NCBI RefSeq assembly: GCF_000379485.1 | Contig: NZ_KB902282.1 | Location: 60,153-124,152 of the forward strand | DNA length: 64,000 nt | Direction of reading: 5' to 3' | Source of the DNA: Wenxinia marina DSM 24838 | Lineage (GTDB): Bacteria; Pseudomonadota; Alphaproteobacteria; Rhodobacterales; Rhodobacteraceae | Shown here: in pieces, positions 7,538-15,334 of the stretch | How positions within the stretch are numbered: position 1 is the first letter of the stretch | Layout: each line of letters begins with the position of its first letter | Notes under the pieces: model-generated | Told to the model about the DNA's origin: nothing | What the model saw: only the letters and a program-made list of their open reading frames with translations | Database searches by the model: none | Translations under genes and position numbers: made by a program

Positions 7538-8011
7538 GGGGACACGCCGGAACGGCTGACGCTGGAGCGGCGTCCGTGGATTCTCGGGCTCGCGATCATC
7601 GCCTTCACCCTGCTCTTCGTCGGCATCGGAGCGGCGGGCGCCGCCGCAGGAGAAATCGCCCCGGCGCTGGCGTTCGGTCTCGGTGGCCTCTTCATCGGCG
7701 GCGTCGCCTTCGCCGCCTTCGTGCGCCGGACGCAGGTGATCTTCGACCGCGCGGAAGGCTCCGTCACCATCCGCACCCGCAGCGTCATGGGCTACAGGGA
7801 AAGTGTGCACGCCCTGGACGACGTGGCCGAGGCGGTTCTCCAGATCAGTCGCAGCAGCAAGGGAAGCGACACCCGCCGCCCGGCCCTGCGGGTGGCGGAC
7901 GGAACGGTGCCGCTGGTGCCGGTCTACGTCTCCGGCCGGGGCCCGCGGCGGGTCGTGACCGCGATCAACGACTGGCTCGGACGCGCAGTCGAAAATCGCA
8001 GGAGCGGTTAG
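7526..8011 (+). CDS. Hypothetical membrane protein with two N-terminal helices
   Basis: 161 residues: two adjacent transmembrane helices (ILGLAIIAFTLLFVGIGAAG and APALAFGLGGLFIGGVAFAAF, about residues 19-65) followed by a cytoplasmic beta-rich segment (QVIFDRAEGSVTIRTRSVMGY) like the PH-related domains that follow paired helices in many uncharacterised bacterial proteins. No specific function can be named. The start codon sits inside a perfect palindrome and lacks a Shine-Dalgarno sequence, so translation may be leaderless or coupled to the small gene 44 bp upstream. Confidence 0.65.
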   Translation: MKVTGDTPERLTLERRPWILGLAIIAFTLLFVGIGAAGAAAGEIAPALAFGLGGLFIGGVAFAAFVRRTQVIFDRAEGSVTIRTRSVMGYRESVHALDDVAEAVLQISRSSKGSDTRRPALRVADGTVPLVPVYVSGRGPRRVVTAINDWLGRAVENRRSG

Positions 8012-8130
8012 GCGAACCGCCGCGCTCCTGTCTATGGTGCCGCACCGCAGCGTGTCTGCCGCGCGCGCCGGCACCCCAACGGTCCCCAGCGGAGACACAT
8101 CATGAGCTACATGCCCTGTCGCTCCGGGCG

Positions 8131-8370
8131 ATGATGCTGCCGTGGAAGATGACGCTCGCCTTCAACCTGTCCTTCACCGGGGCCTGGGCCGACATGATGA
8201 CCGGCGCCACCGAGGACGGCGCGAGCGCGGAGGCCGCGACCGACGCCGCCGAGAGCAGGTTCGCCCGGCTCGACCACGCCGCGGGCGGCATCGCCCGGGC
8301 GGCCCACGACACCGCGATCCGACGCCCCGACCCGGCCGGTCCCCGCCGGCCGGGCTCCTTGCGGCCTTGA
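8131..8370 (+). CDS. Possible small protein, maybe the 3' part of a frameshifted gene
   Basis: A 79-codon frame beginning MMLPWKMTLAFNLSF, with Ala-rich middle and Pro/Arg-rich end. The better ribosome-binding site (GGAGA) belongs to an ATG at 8102, which gives only ten codons (MSYMPCRSGR) before a TGA overlapping this ATG. Adding one base near 8115 would join them as MSYMP-LSLRAMMLPWKM, a natural-looking N terminus. So either an ATGA-coupled leader peptide plus a small protein, or one gene with a frameshift or a sequence error. No family assigned; the N-terminal pattern faintly recalls phasin-like small proteins. Confidence 0.35.
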   Translation: MMLPWKMTLAFNLSFTGAWADMMTGATEDGASAEAATDAAESRFARLDHAAGGIARAAHDTAIRRPDPAGPRRPGSLRP

Positions 8371-8395
8371 CTTCGCGGCCCCTCTGCGTCACTAG
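8367..8395 (+). promoter_or_regulatory. Probable promoter of the ffh operon
   Basis: TTGACT at 8367-8372 is followed after 17 bp by CACTAG at 8390-8395, about 150 bp before ffh. The -10 element is weak, so position is approximate. The rest of the 170-bp leader is GC-rich with short C-rich and G-rich runs that could form hairpins. Confidence 0.45.
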
Positions 8396-8543
8396 CCCAC
8401 CCCAAACCCGGAGGCCTCTCACGCTTCCGGTCCCCCGGACCACGGGGGATCGCCCCCCGTCAGCGCAGGTGCGCCCACGGGGGCGTTTGCCGTTTGGTCC
8501 GACGGTCCCCATCTTGGGGCCGACCCGATGCTGGAGGCGACTG

Positions 8544-10046
8544 ATGTTCGAATCCCTCTCCGACCGCCTTGGCGGCGTCTTCGACCGGCTGACGAAGGCC
8601 GGCGCGCTGTCCGCCGAGGACGTGAAGACCGCCCTGCGCGAGGTGCGCACCGCCCTGCTCGAGGCGGACGTGTCGCTGCCGGTCGCGCGGTCGTTCGTGA
8701 AGTCGGTCGAGAGCAAGGCGACGGGCGCGTCGGTCACCAAGTCGGTGACGCCGGGCCAGCAGGTGGTGAAGATCGTCCATGACGAACTCGTCGCCGTCCT
8801 CACCGGCGAGACCGATCCCGGCAAGCTCAAGATCGACAACCCGCCCGCGCCGATCCTGATGGTCGGCCTGCAGGGCGGCGGCAAGACCACGACGACGGCG
8901 AAGCTGGCCAAGCGCCTGAAGGAGCGCGAGGGCAAGCGGGTCCTCATGGCCTCGCTCGACACCAACCGCCCCGCGGCGATGGAGCAGCTGGAGATCCTCG
9001 GCCGCCAGATCGGCGTCGACACGCTGCCGATCGTCAAGGGCGAGGACCCGGTCGCGATCGCGAAGAGGGCGAAGACGCAGGCGAGCCTCGGCGGCTACGA
9101 CGTCTACATGCTGGACACCGCCGGCCGGCTGCACATCGACCAGGAGCTGATCGCCCAGGCCGCCGCCGTCCGCGACGCGGTGAACCCGCGCGAGACGCTG
9201 CTGGTGGTCGACGGCCTGACCGGTCAGGTCGCGGTCGAGGTCGCGCAGGAGTTCGACGAGAAGATCGGCGTCTCCGGCGTCGTGCTGACCCGGATGGACG
9301 GCGACGGCCGCGGCGGCGCCGCGCTGTCGATGCGCGCCGTCACCGGCAAGCCGATCCGCTTCGTCGGCCTCGGCGAGAAGATGGACGCGCTCGAGACGTT
9401 CGATCCCGAGCGGATCGCCGGCCGCATCCTCGGCATGGGCGACATCGTCGCGCTGGTGGAGCGGGCCCAGCAGACGCTGGAGGCCGAGCAGGCCGAGCGG
9501 ATGATGAAGCGCTTCCAGAAGGGTCAGTTCAACATGAACGACCTCAAGATGCAGCTGGAGCAGATGCTCAAGATGGGCGGCATGGAGGGCCTCATGTCGA
9601 TGATGCCCGGCATGGCCAAGATGCAGAAGCAGGCCGCCGAGGCGGGCATGGACGACAGCATGATCCGCCGCCAGATCGCCCTCGTGAACTCCATGACCAA
9701 GACCGAGCGGGCCAACCCCCAGCTCCTGCAGGCCAGCCGCAAGAAGCGGATCGCCGCCGGCGCGGGGCTGGAGGTGAGCGAGCTGAACAAGCTGCTCAAG
9801 CAGCACCGCCAAATGGCCGACGTGATGAAGAAGATGGGCAAGATGGGCGGCAAGGGCGCCCTGCGCCAGGCGATGAAGTCGATGTTCGGCAAGGGCGGCA
9901 TGCCCGACATGAACGACCCCGCCGCGATGGAGCAGGCGGCCCGCGCCGTTGGCGGCTCGCTGCCTAAGGGCCTCGCCGGCGGCTTCGGCGGGCCGGGGGG
10001 CATGCAACTGCCGCAGGGCCTGTCGGGGCTGGGCCGCAAGAAGTGA
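8544..10046 (+). CDS. ffh: Signal recognition particle protein Ffh
   Basis: The SRP54 GTPase that, with 4.5S RNA, brings ribosomes making inner-membrane proteins to FtsY and the Sec translocon. 500 residues: N domain (1-85), G domain with P-loop GLQGGGKTTTTAKLA (about 107-121), DTAGR and TRMDGDGRGG, and a C-terminal M domain very rich in Met (GGMEGLMSMMPGMAKM) that binds signal sequences and the RNA. The start is the ATG at 8544 with GGAGG upstream. It heads a run of same-strand genes through rimM; no 4.5S RNA gene was found near it. Confidence 0.97.
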   Translation: MFESLSDRLGGVFDRLTKAGALSAEDVKTALREVRTALLEADVSLPVARSFVKSVESKATGASVTKSVTPGQQVVKIVHDELVAVLTGETDPGKLKIDNPPAPILMVGLQGGGKTTTTAKLAKRLKEREGKRVLMASLDTNRPAAMEQLEILGRQIGVDTLPIVKGEDPVAIAKRAKTQASLGGYDVYMLDTAGRLHIDQELIAQAAAVRDAVNPRETLLVVDGLTGQVAVEVAQEFDEKIGVSGVVLTRMDGDGRGGAALSMRAVTGKPIRFVGLGEKMDALETFDPERIAGRILGMGDIVALVERAQQTLEAEQAERMMKRFQKGQFNMNDLKMQLEQMLKMGGMEGLMSMMPGMAKMQKQAAEAGMDDSMIRRQIALVNSMTKTERANPQLLQASRKKRIAAGAGLEVSELNKLLKQHRQMADVMKKMGKMGGKGALRQAMKSMFGKGGMPDMNDPAAMEQAARAVGGSLPKGLAGGFGGPGGMQLPQGLSGLGRKK

Positions 10047-10077
10047 CCGCCGTGCGCCGCATATCCGGGGGCTGCGC

Positions 10078-10650
10078 ATGCTGAGCGTGGAGATCCCCAC
10101 GCTGCGGACCGAGCGGCTGATCCTGCGCGCGCCGACGCTGGAGGACAGTGCGCCGTTCATGGCGTTCATCCGCAGCGACCGCGCCCGCTTCGTCGGCGGC
10201 CACCGCGACCTGCCCGAGCGCTACGCCGTCCGCGCCTTCGGCCATATCGCCGGCCTGTGGGTGCTGCGCGGCTATTCGTCGTTCGTGGTCGAGGACGCCG
10301 ACAGCGGCCGCGCCCTCGGCCTCGTCGGGCCGTGGTTCCCGCAGGCCTGGCCCGAGCCCGAGTTCAGCTGGTCGCTCTGGCATGCCGATGCCGAGGGGCG
10401 CGGATTCGTCGCCGAGGCGATGGCGACGATCATGCCGTGGTTCTGGGACCGCACCGGCCTGACCACCGCGATCTCGGTCATCGACGAGGACAATTACGGC
10501 TCCATCCGCGTGGCGGAGCGGCTGGGCGCGGTGCTGGACGAGGCGACGACCGAGACGGTGAACCTGCCCGGCTCGGTCTTCCACGAGCCCGAGGGCGCGC
10601 GGGCGCTGGTCTACCGCCACCACGCCGCCCAGGGGCGGGAGGCCGCATGA
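10078..10650 (+). CDS. GNAT acetyltransferase, copy 1 of 5 (RimJ/RimL-like)
   Basis: 190 residues of the Acetyltransf_3 (RimJ/RimL) branch: N-terminal LRTERLILRAPTLED, acetyl-CoA binding loop EGRGFVAEA and the C-terminal SIRVAERLGAVLDEA helix. Such enzymes move an acetyl group from acetyl-CoA to protein N termini, lysines or small amines. It starts 31 bp after ffh and overlaps the next GNAT gene by 4 bp (ATGA). It is the longest-diverged of the array, with an extra C-terminal segment (about 20 residues). Target not predictable. Confidence 0.85.
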   Translation: MLSVEIPTLRTERLILRAPTLEDSAPFMAFIRSDRARFVGGHRDLPERYAVRAFGHIAGLWVLRGYSSFVVEDADSGRALGLVGPWFPQAWPEPEFSWSLWHADAEGRGFVAEAMATIMPWFWDRTGLTTAISVIDEDNYGSIRVAERLGAVLDEATTETVNLPGSVFHEPEGARALVYRHHAAQGREAA

Positions 10651-11153
10651 TCCCGACGATTCGCACCCCGCGCCTGACCCTCGGCCCGTTCGAAATGGAC
10701 CATTTCGAGGCCTTCGCCACCTTCGTGAAGGGCGAACGCTCGCGCTTCCTCGGCGGGCCGGCGGACGATCCGCGCGACGCCTGGGACAGCTGCATGATGC
10801 ATAACGGCCAGTGGCTCGCCCGCCCCGCCGGCGCCTTCTGGGTGCGCGAGGGCACGGACGGCGTCCCGGTCGGGCGGACCGGCCTGTGGTGGCCGATCGA
10901 CCGCGAGGAGCCGGAGCTGTCGTGGGTCGTCTATGACGGGTTCGAGGGGCGGGGCTACGCCCACGAGGCCGTCTCGGCCGCCCGCGACTGGATGATGCGC
11001 CGGGGCGGGCTGACCCGCCTCGTCAGCTACATCGCGCCCGAGAACGTGCGCTCGCGCCGGCTGGCCGAGCGCCTGGGTGCGGTGATCGAGCGGCGGATCG
11101 AGTATCCGAACCGCCCGCCGGTCGACCTGTGGCGTCACCCGGAGGCCGCATGA
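10647..11153 (+). CDS. GNAT acetyltransferase, copy 2 of 5
   Basis: 168 residues; IRTPRLTLGPFEMDHFEAF at the N terminus, pyrophosphate-binding loop EGRGYAHEA and the shared LVSYIAPENVRSRRLAERLG block. It belongs to the RimJ/RimL-like GNAT group and is clearly paralogous to its four neighbours. Its ATG overlaps the previous TGA, and its own TGA overlaps the next ATG, so all five are likely translated from one message. Substrate unknown. Confidence 0.85.
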   Translation: MIPTIRTPRLTLGPFEMDHFEAFATFVKGERSRFLGGPADDPRDAWDSCMMHNGQWLARPAGAFWVREGTDGVPVGRTGLWWPIDREEPELSWVVYDGFEGRGYAHEAVSAARDWMMRRGGLTRLVSYIAPENVRSRRLAERLGAVIERRIEYPNRPPVDLWRHPEAA

Positions 11154-11671
11154 TCGAGCTTCTGGAAACCCCCCGCCTGATCCTACGTCGGCCCGAGGCG
11201 AAGGACTGGGACGCGGCGCGCGCCTTCTTCACCTCGGACCGCGCGGCCGGCATCGGCGGCCCGCTGAGCGAAGGCGCCGCCTGGCGCGCCTTCGCCGCCG
11301 AGATCGGGCACTGGGCGATCCGCGGCTACGGCATGTGGGCGGTGACGCTGCGCGGCGAGGATCGGGCGGTCGGCCTGGTCGGACCGTGGTATCCCGTCGA
11401 CTGGCCCGAGACCGAGGTCGGCTGGATGATCTGGGATCCCGCCATCGAGGGCACCGGCATCGCGACCGAGGCGGCCCATGCCGCGATCCGTCACGCCTAT
11501 GACGGGCTCGGCTGGGACACGGTCGTCAGCTACATCGACCTGGACAACGCCCGCTCCATCCGCCTGGCGGAGAAGCTGGGCGCGGTGCACGACCCGGCGG
11601 CGCGGGTGCCGAACCCGGACAAGCCCTGCCGCGTCTACCGCCACCCCCGCCCCGCGGAGGACGCGGCATGA
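11150..11671 (+). CDS. GNAT acetyltransferase, copy 3 of 5
   Basis: 173 residues; LETPRLILRRPEAKDW, GIGGPLSEGAAWRAF, VGPWYPVDWPETEVGWMIW and VSYIDLDNARSIRLAEKLG mark it as a paralogue of copies 1, 4 and 5. The acetyl-CoA loop reads EGTGIATEA, i.e. the usual second Arg (Q/R-x-x-G-x-G/A) is replaced by Thr, although the two glycine positions remain. It may still bind acetyl-CoA with altered affinity. Overlaps both neighbours by 4 bp. Confidence 0.83.
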   Translation: MIELLETPRLILRRPEAKDWDAARAFFTSDRAAGIGGPLSEGAAWRAFAAEIGHWAIRGYGMWAVTLRGEDRAVGLVGPWYPVDWPETEVGWMIWDPAIEGTGIATEAAHAAIRHAYDGLGWDTVVSYIDLDNARSIRLAEKLGAVHDPAARVPNPDKPCRVYRHPRPAEDAA

Positions 11672-12174
11672 TGGCGCCGACGCTGCACACCGATCGCCTG
11701 ACCCTGCGCCCGCTGGTTCCGGCCGATTTCGAGGACTACGCGATCCTGATGGCGTCCGAGCGGTCGCGCTGGATGGGCGGACCGGCGGGCACGGACAAGG
11801 CCTGGGGCATGTTCTGCACCGAGGCTGCGGGATGGGCCCTCTTCGGCGCCGGCGGCCTCGCGATCACCGTGACCGGCGACGACCGCTCCGTCGGGACGGT
11901 GCAGATCAACATCGGCCCTCTCTTCCCCGAGACCGAACTGGGCTGGCAGCTGTGGGACGGCGCAGAGGGCCGCGGCTACGCCACCGAGGCCGGGGCGGCG
12001 CTGCGCGACTGGGCCTTCGGCCCCGGCGGCATGACGACGCTGGTCAGCTACATGGACCCCGCCAACCGCGCCTCGGCCCGCGTGGCCGAGCGGCTGGGCG
12101 GCCGGCTCGACCCCGACGCGAAGGTGCAGGACGAGGGCGACATCGCCTACCGCTTTGAGAGGACCGCCGCATGA
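11668..12174 (+). CDS. GNAT acetyltransferase, copy 4 of 5
   Basis: 168 residues; LHTDRLTLRPLVPADFEDY, WMGGPAGTDKAWGMF, LFPETELGWQLWDGAEGRGYATEA and the VARVAERLGGRL-type helix region. It is the most canonical RimJ/RimL-like member, with an intact EGRGYA loop. Two ATG codons open the gene (11668 and 11671); the first overlaps the preceding TGA. Substrate unknown. Confidence 0.85.
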   Translation: MMAPTLHTDRLTLRPLVPADFEDYAILMASERSRWMGGPAGTDKAWGMFCTEAAGWALFGAGGLAITVTGDDRSVGTVQINIGPLFPETELGWQLWDGAEGRGYATEAGAALRDWAFGPGGMTTLVSYMDPANRASARVAERLGGRLDPDAKVQDEGDIAYRFERTAA

Positions 12175-12749
12175 GCGACGACATCCATCCCTGGCAGCAG
12201 CCCGCCGCCGGGCAGGCCGCCGTGGCCGTCGACCGGATCGCCGGCGCCCTGCCGCGGATCGCCCGCGGCCGGGTGATCCTGCGCGCGCCCTACATGGCGG
12301 ACTGGCCGCTCTACCGCGACATCGCCACCTCCGAGCGCGCCGTCCATTTCGGCGGCCCGATGTCCGAGGACGAGGCCTGGGCCGACTTCCTGCAGATGGT
12401 CGCCTCGTGGCTGCTGCGGGGCTGCGGCCTGTGGGCCGTCGAGGTGCAGGAGACGGCCGAGACGGTCGGCTTCGTCGTCCTCAACCACGAGGCGGGCGAC
12501 CCCGAGGCGGAGCTCGGCTTCATCTTCACCGAGGACGGCGAGGGCCACGGCTGGGCCTTCGAGGCCTCCGTCGCGGCCCGCAACAACGCCTTCTTCGCGC
12601 TGAACTGGGAGACGCTGGTCAGCTACATCGCGCCGGAGAACGAACGCGCCGCCGCGCTGGCCGCGAAGCTGGGCGCGACGCGCGATCCGGACGGCGACGT
12701 CGACGGCGTCCATTGCTGGCGCTACCCGCGCCCCGAATTCGACTATTGA
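12171..12749 (+). CDS. GNAT acetyltransferase, copy 5 of 5
   Basis: 192 residues with an N-terminal extension of about 28 residues (MSDDIHPWQQPAAGQAAVAV) before the GNAT domain (GRVILRAPYMADWPLY). The acetyl-CoA loop reads EGHGWAFEA, lacking the usual second Arg, as in copy 3. LVSYIAPENERAAALAAKLG is nearly the same block as in copy 2. It ends 9 bp before the chorismate mutase gene. The position of GNAT genes next to ffh and rpsP suggests, without proving, a ribosome- or nascent-chain-linked target. Confidence 0.83.
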   Translation: MSDDIHPWQQPAAGQAAVAVDRIAGALPRIARGRVILRAPYMADWPLYRDIATSERAVHFGGPMSEDEAWADFLQMVASWLLRGCGLWAVEVQETAETVGFVVLNHEAGDPEAELGFIFTEDGEGHGWAFEASVAARNNAFFALNWETLVSYIAPENERAAALAAKLGATRDPDGDVDGVHCWRYPRPEFDY

Positions 12750-12758
12750 GGCCGCCGC

Positions 12759-13055
12759 ATGACCGACGCCGTCCACAAGGCCGCCCAGCTGCTGAAGGAG
12801 CACCGCGAGTCGATCGACCGGCTCGATGCGATCCTCGTCTACACGCTGGCCGAGCGGTTCAAGCACACCCAGGGAGTCGGCCGGCTCAAGGCCGAGCACG
12901 ACCTGCCGCCGTCCGATCCCGTGCGCGAGGAAGCGCAGATCGCGCGGCTCACCGAATTGGCGATCGAGGCCGACCTCGACCCCGAATTCGCCAAGAAGTT
13001 CCTGGCCTTCGTGATCCAGGAAGTCATCAAGCACCACGAACGACACCAATCCTGA
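12759..13055 (+). CDS. Chorismate mutase, AroQ class
   Basis: Converts chorismate to prephenate on the way to phenylalanine and tyrosine. 98 residues, all-helical AroQ fold: HRESIDRLDAILVYTLAERF with the first-helix Arg and Asp, then KAEHDLPPSDPVREEAQIARL and a C-terminal helix ending VIQEVIKHHERHQ. It lacks a signal peptide, so it is the cytoplasmic form. Its place between ffh/GNAT and rpsP is typical of Rhodobacterales. Prephenate would be used by the TyrA encoded at 52625-53545. Confidence 0.88.
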   Translation: MTDAVHKAAQLLKEHRESIDRLDAILVYTLAERFKHTQGVGRLKAEHDLPPSDPVREEAQIARLTELAIEADLDPEFAKKFLAFVIQEVIKHHERHQS

Positions 13056-13093
13056 CGGCCCGTCCGTCGCCACGCCATTAAGGAGATACGACA

Positions 13094-13483
13094 ATGGCCA
13101 TGAAGATCCGTCTCGCCCGCGGGGGCTCCAAGAAGCGCCCCTACTACTCGATCGTCGCCGCCGACAGCCGCATGCCCCGGGACGGTCGCTTCATCGAGAA
13201 GCTGGGCACCTATGCGCCGCTGCTGCCCAAGGACAGCGAGGACCGCGTGAAGATGGACACCGACCGTGTCCAGTACTGGCTGAACCAGGGCGCGCAGCCG
13301 ACGGACCGCGTCGCGCGCATGCTCGAGGCCGCGGGCCTGAAGGAGAAGGCCGAGCGCTCGAACCCCAAGAAGGGCGAGCCGGGCAAGGCCGCCAAGGAGC
13401 GCGCCGAGAAGAAGGCCGCCCGCAGCGCCGCCCCGGCCGAAGAGGCCCCGGCGGACGAGGCGGCCGAAGAGACCGCCGAGTAA
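13094..13483 (+). CDS. rpsP: 30S ribosomal protein S16
   Basis: 129 residues. The conserved N terminus [20 protein letters not shown] and [14 protein letters not shown] identify S16, which binds 16S rRNA early in 30S assembly. The C-terminal tail of about 45 residues is Ala/Glu/Lys rich and low in complexity, longer than in E. coli S16 (82 residues) but usual for alphaproteobacteria. Strong ribosome-binding site AAGGAGATACGACA before the ATG. Confidence 0.97.
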   Translation: MAMKIRLARGGSKKRPYYSIVAADSRMPRDGRFIEKLGTYAPLLPKDSEDRVKMDTDRVQYWLNQGAQPTDRVARMLEAAGLKEKAERSNPKKGEPGKAAKERAEKKAARSAAPAEEAPADEAAEETAE

Positions 13484-13538
13484 GGCGACCGGCCCCGGAG
13501 CCCGCTCCGGGGCCACGCCCGCCCGGCCGTCCGGTCCC

Positions 13539-14051
13539 ATGTCACAGTCTCACGGCAAGGTCGTCGTCGGCGCGCTCGCCGGAGCCTTCGGGGTCCGCGG
13601 CGAGGTGCGGCTGAAGTCCTTCTGCGCCCAGCCCGAGGCGATCGCGGCGTACGCGCCGCTGACCGACGCGGCGGGGCGCACCTATCCGAAGATCCGCATC
13701 ACCGGGCAGGCCAAGGGCGCCCTGACCGCCCGCGTCGACGGCATCGCGACCCGCGAGGAGGCGGAGGCGCTGAAGGGCACCCAGCTCTACGCCGAGCGGG
13801 ACCGGATGCCCGACCTGCCCGAGGACGAGTTCTACCATGCCGACCTGATCGGCCTGCCCGTCCACGACACCGGCGGCGCGCTGCTCGGCACCGTCCGGGC
13901 AGTGCACGACCACGGCGCCGGCGACCTGCTGGAGATCCTCGCCCCCGGCAGCACCTCCACCGTTCTCCTCCCCTTCACCCGCGCCGCGGTGCCGACGGTC
14001 GACCTTGCCGCCGGGCGGATCGTCGCGGACCCGCCCGAGGGGCTGTTCTAG
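13539..14051 (+). CDS. rimM: Ribosome maturation factor RimM
   Basis: 170 residues. Acts in late maturation of the 30S head, binding S19. The N-terminal beta-barrel begins [22 protein letters not shown] and the C-terminal PRC-barrel domain starts at [16 protein letters not shown], ending DPPEGLF. It follows rpsP as in most bacteria. The usual downstream genes trmD and rplS are absent: era follows 51 bp later. Confidence 0.95.
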   Translation: MSQSHGKVVVGALAGAFGVRGEVRLKSFCAQPEAIAAYAPLTDAAGRTYPKIRITGQAKGALTARVDGIATREEAEALKGTQLYAERDRMPDLPEDEFYHADLIGLPVHDTGGALLGTVRAVHDHGAGDLLEILAPGSTSTVLLPFTRAAVPTVDLAAGRIVADPPEGLF

Positions 14052-14102
14052 GCCCGCCGCTTCCGGTAAAGGCGGCCGATCCACGCCCGAGGAGCCCCCA
14101 AG

Positions 14103-15008
14103 ATGACCCGCGCCGGTTTCGTCGCCCTGATCGGAGAGCCGAACGCCGGCAAGTCGACCCTGCTGAACCGCATGGTCGGCGCCAAGGTCTCGATCGTCAC
14201 CCACAAGGTGCAGACCACCCGCGCCCGCATCCGCGGCGTGGCGATGCACGGGGACGCGCAGGTCGTCTTCGTCGACACGCCCGGCCTGTTCCGCCCGCGC
14301 CGCCGGCTGGACCGCGCGATGGTCGCCGCCGCCTGGGGCGGCGCGGCGGACGCGGACGTGGTGCTGCTGCTGGTCGAGGCGCATCGCGGGCTGACGGACG
14401 GGGTGAAGGAGATCCTGTCCGCGCTGGACGAGCGGGTCGCGGGTCGGCCCGTCGCGCTCGCCATCAACAAGATCGACAAGGTGAAGGCCGAGAGCCTGCT
14501 GGCGCTGACGTCCGAACTGAACGAGGCCCACGCGTTCGAGAAGACCTTCATGATCTCGGCCGAGCGGGGCTACGGGACCGAGGACCTGATGGAGTGGCTG
14601 GCGGCCAAGATGCCCGAGGGGCCGTTCCTCTACCCCGAAGACCAGCTCGCCGACCTGCCGCTGCGGATGATCGCGGCGGAGATGACGCGCGAGAAACTGA
14701 CGCTCCGCCTGCACCAGGAACTGCCCTACGAGCTGACGGTGGAGACGGAAAGCTGGGAGGAGCGCAAGGACGGCTCGGCCCGCGTCGACCAGATCGTCTA
14801 CGTCGCCCGCGACGGCCACAAGGGCATCGTCCTCGGCGGCGGCGGCGAGACGATCAAGGCGGTGAGCAAGGCCGCGCGCGAGGAACTGCAGGAGTTCCTC
14901 GGCCGCAAGGTGCACCTGTTCCTGACGGTGAAGGTGCGGCCGAACTGGCTGGACGAGGCCGAGCGCTATTCCGAAATGGGCCTCGACTTCAAGGACGGAG
15001 GCGCGTGA
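14103..15008 (+). CDS. era: GTPase Era
   Basis: 301 residues. Era binds the 3' end of 16S rRNA and is needed for 30S assembly. G domain motifs: G1 GEPNAGKST, G3 DTPGL, G4 NKID (INKIDKV); C-terminal KH domain contains GGGGETIKAVSKAAREE, which contacts the anti-Shine-Dalgarno region. The start at 14103 follows GGAG. It is translationally coupled to the downstream DUF1491 gene (GTGA overlap). In Rhodobacterales era normally sits after rnc; here it follows rimM. Confidence 0.96.
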   Translation: MTRAGFVALIGEPNAGKSTLLNRMVGAKVSIVTHKVQTTRARIRGVAMHGDAQVVFVDTPGLFRPRRRLDRAMVAAAWGGAADADVVLLLVEAHRGLTDGVKEILSALDERVAGRPVALAINKIDKVKAESLLALTSELNEAHAFEKTFMISAERGYGTEDLMEWLAAKMPEGPFLYPEDQLADLPLRMIAAEMTREKLTLRLHQELPYELTVETESWEERKDGSARVDQIVYVARDGHKGIVLGGGGETIKAVSKAAREELQEFLGRKVHLFLTVKVRPNWLDEAERYSEMGLDFKDGGA

Positions 15009-15334
15009 GCCGTCTCGCGGCCGGGGTCTGGGTCTCGGCCTACCTGACCCGGCTGCGGCTGGCGGACATCCCCGCCTTCGTCGTCGCCCGCGGCGACGAC
15101 ACGGCGGGGGCGGTGCTGGTCAAGCAGTCCACGCTCGACGGCAACGCGACCCTCTGGCAGCGCTCGTTCGACCTGATGAGCGGCGAGCGGCGGTGGGTCG
15201 ACCTCGCCGCCGGCTCCGACGCCGAGGTCGATGAGGCGGTCAGACGTCAGCGCCGCACGGACCCCGACCTCTGGGTGATCGAGGTCGAGGACCGCGCGGG
15301 GCGACATCTGCTGGGCGAGCCGGGGCTCGACTAG
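15005..15334 (+). CDS. DUF1491 family protein
   Basis: 109 residues beginning with a GTG that overlaps the era stop. Conserved features of DUF1491: AGVWVSAYLTRLRLADIPAFVVARGD, AGAVLVKQSTLDG, and a tail DPDLWVIEVEDRAGRHLLGE. The family is restricted mainly to alphaproteobacteria and lies between era and recO; its function is unknown, though the context suggests a link with RNA or DNA maintenance. Its TAG stop shares the CTAG tetranucleotide with the stop of the convergent gene. Confidence 0.82.
   Translation: MSRLAAGVWVSAYLTRLRLADIPAFVVARGDDTAGAVLVKQSTLDGNATLWQRSFDLMSGERRWVDLAAGSDAEVDEAVRRQRRTDPDLWVIEVEDRAGRHLLGEPGLD

Noticed and set aside
8396..8543. 4.5S (SRP) RNA gene upstream of ffh
   Set aside because: The interval is GC-rich with hairpin potential but lacks the conserved GGTCAGG...GGAAGCAGC domain-IV loop.
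8544..10046. Long minus-strand open frame opposite ffh (His/Leu/Gly-rich)
   Set aside because: It is the complement of Met- and Lys-rich ffh codons and has no recognisable domain.
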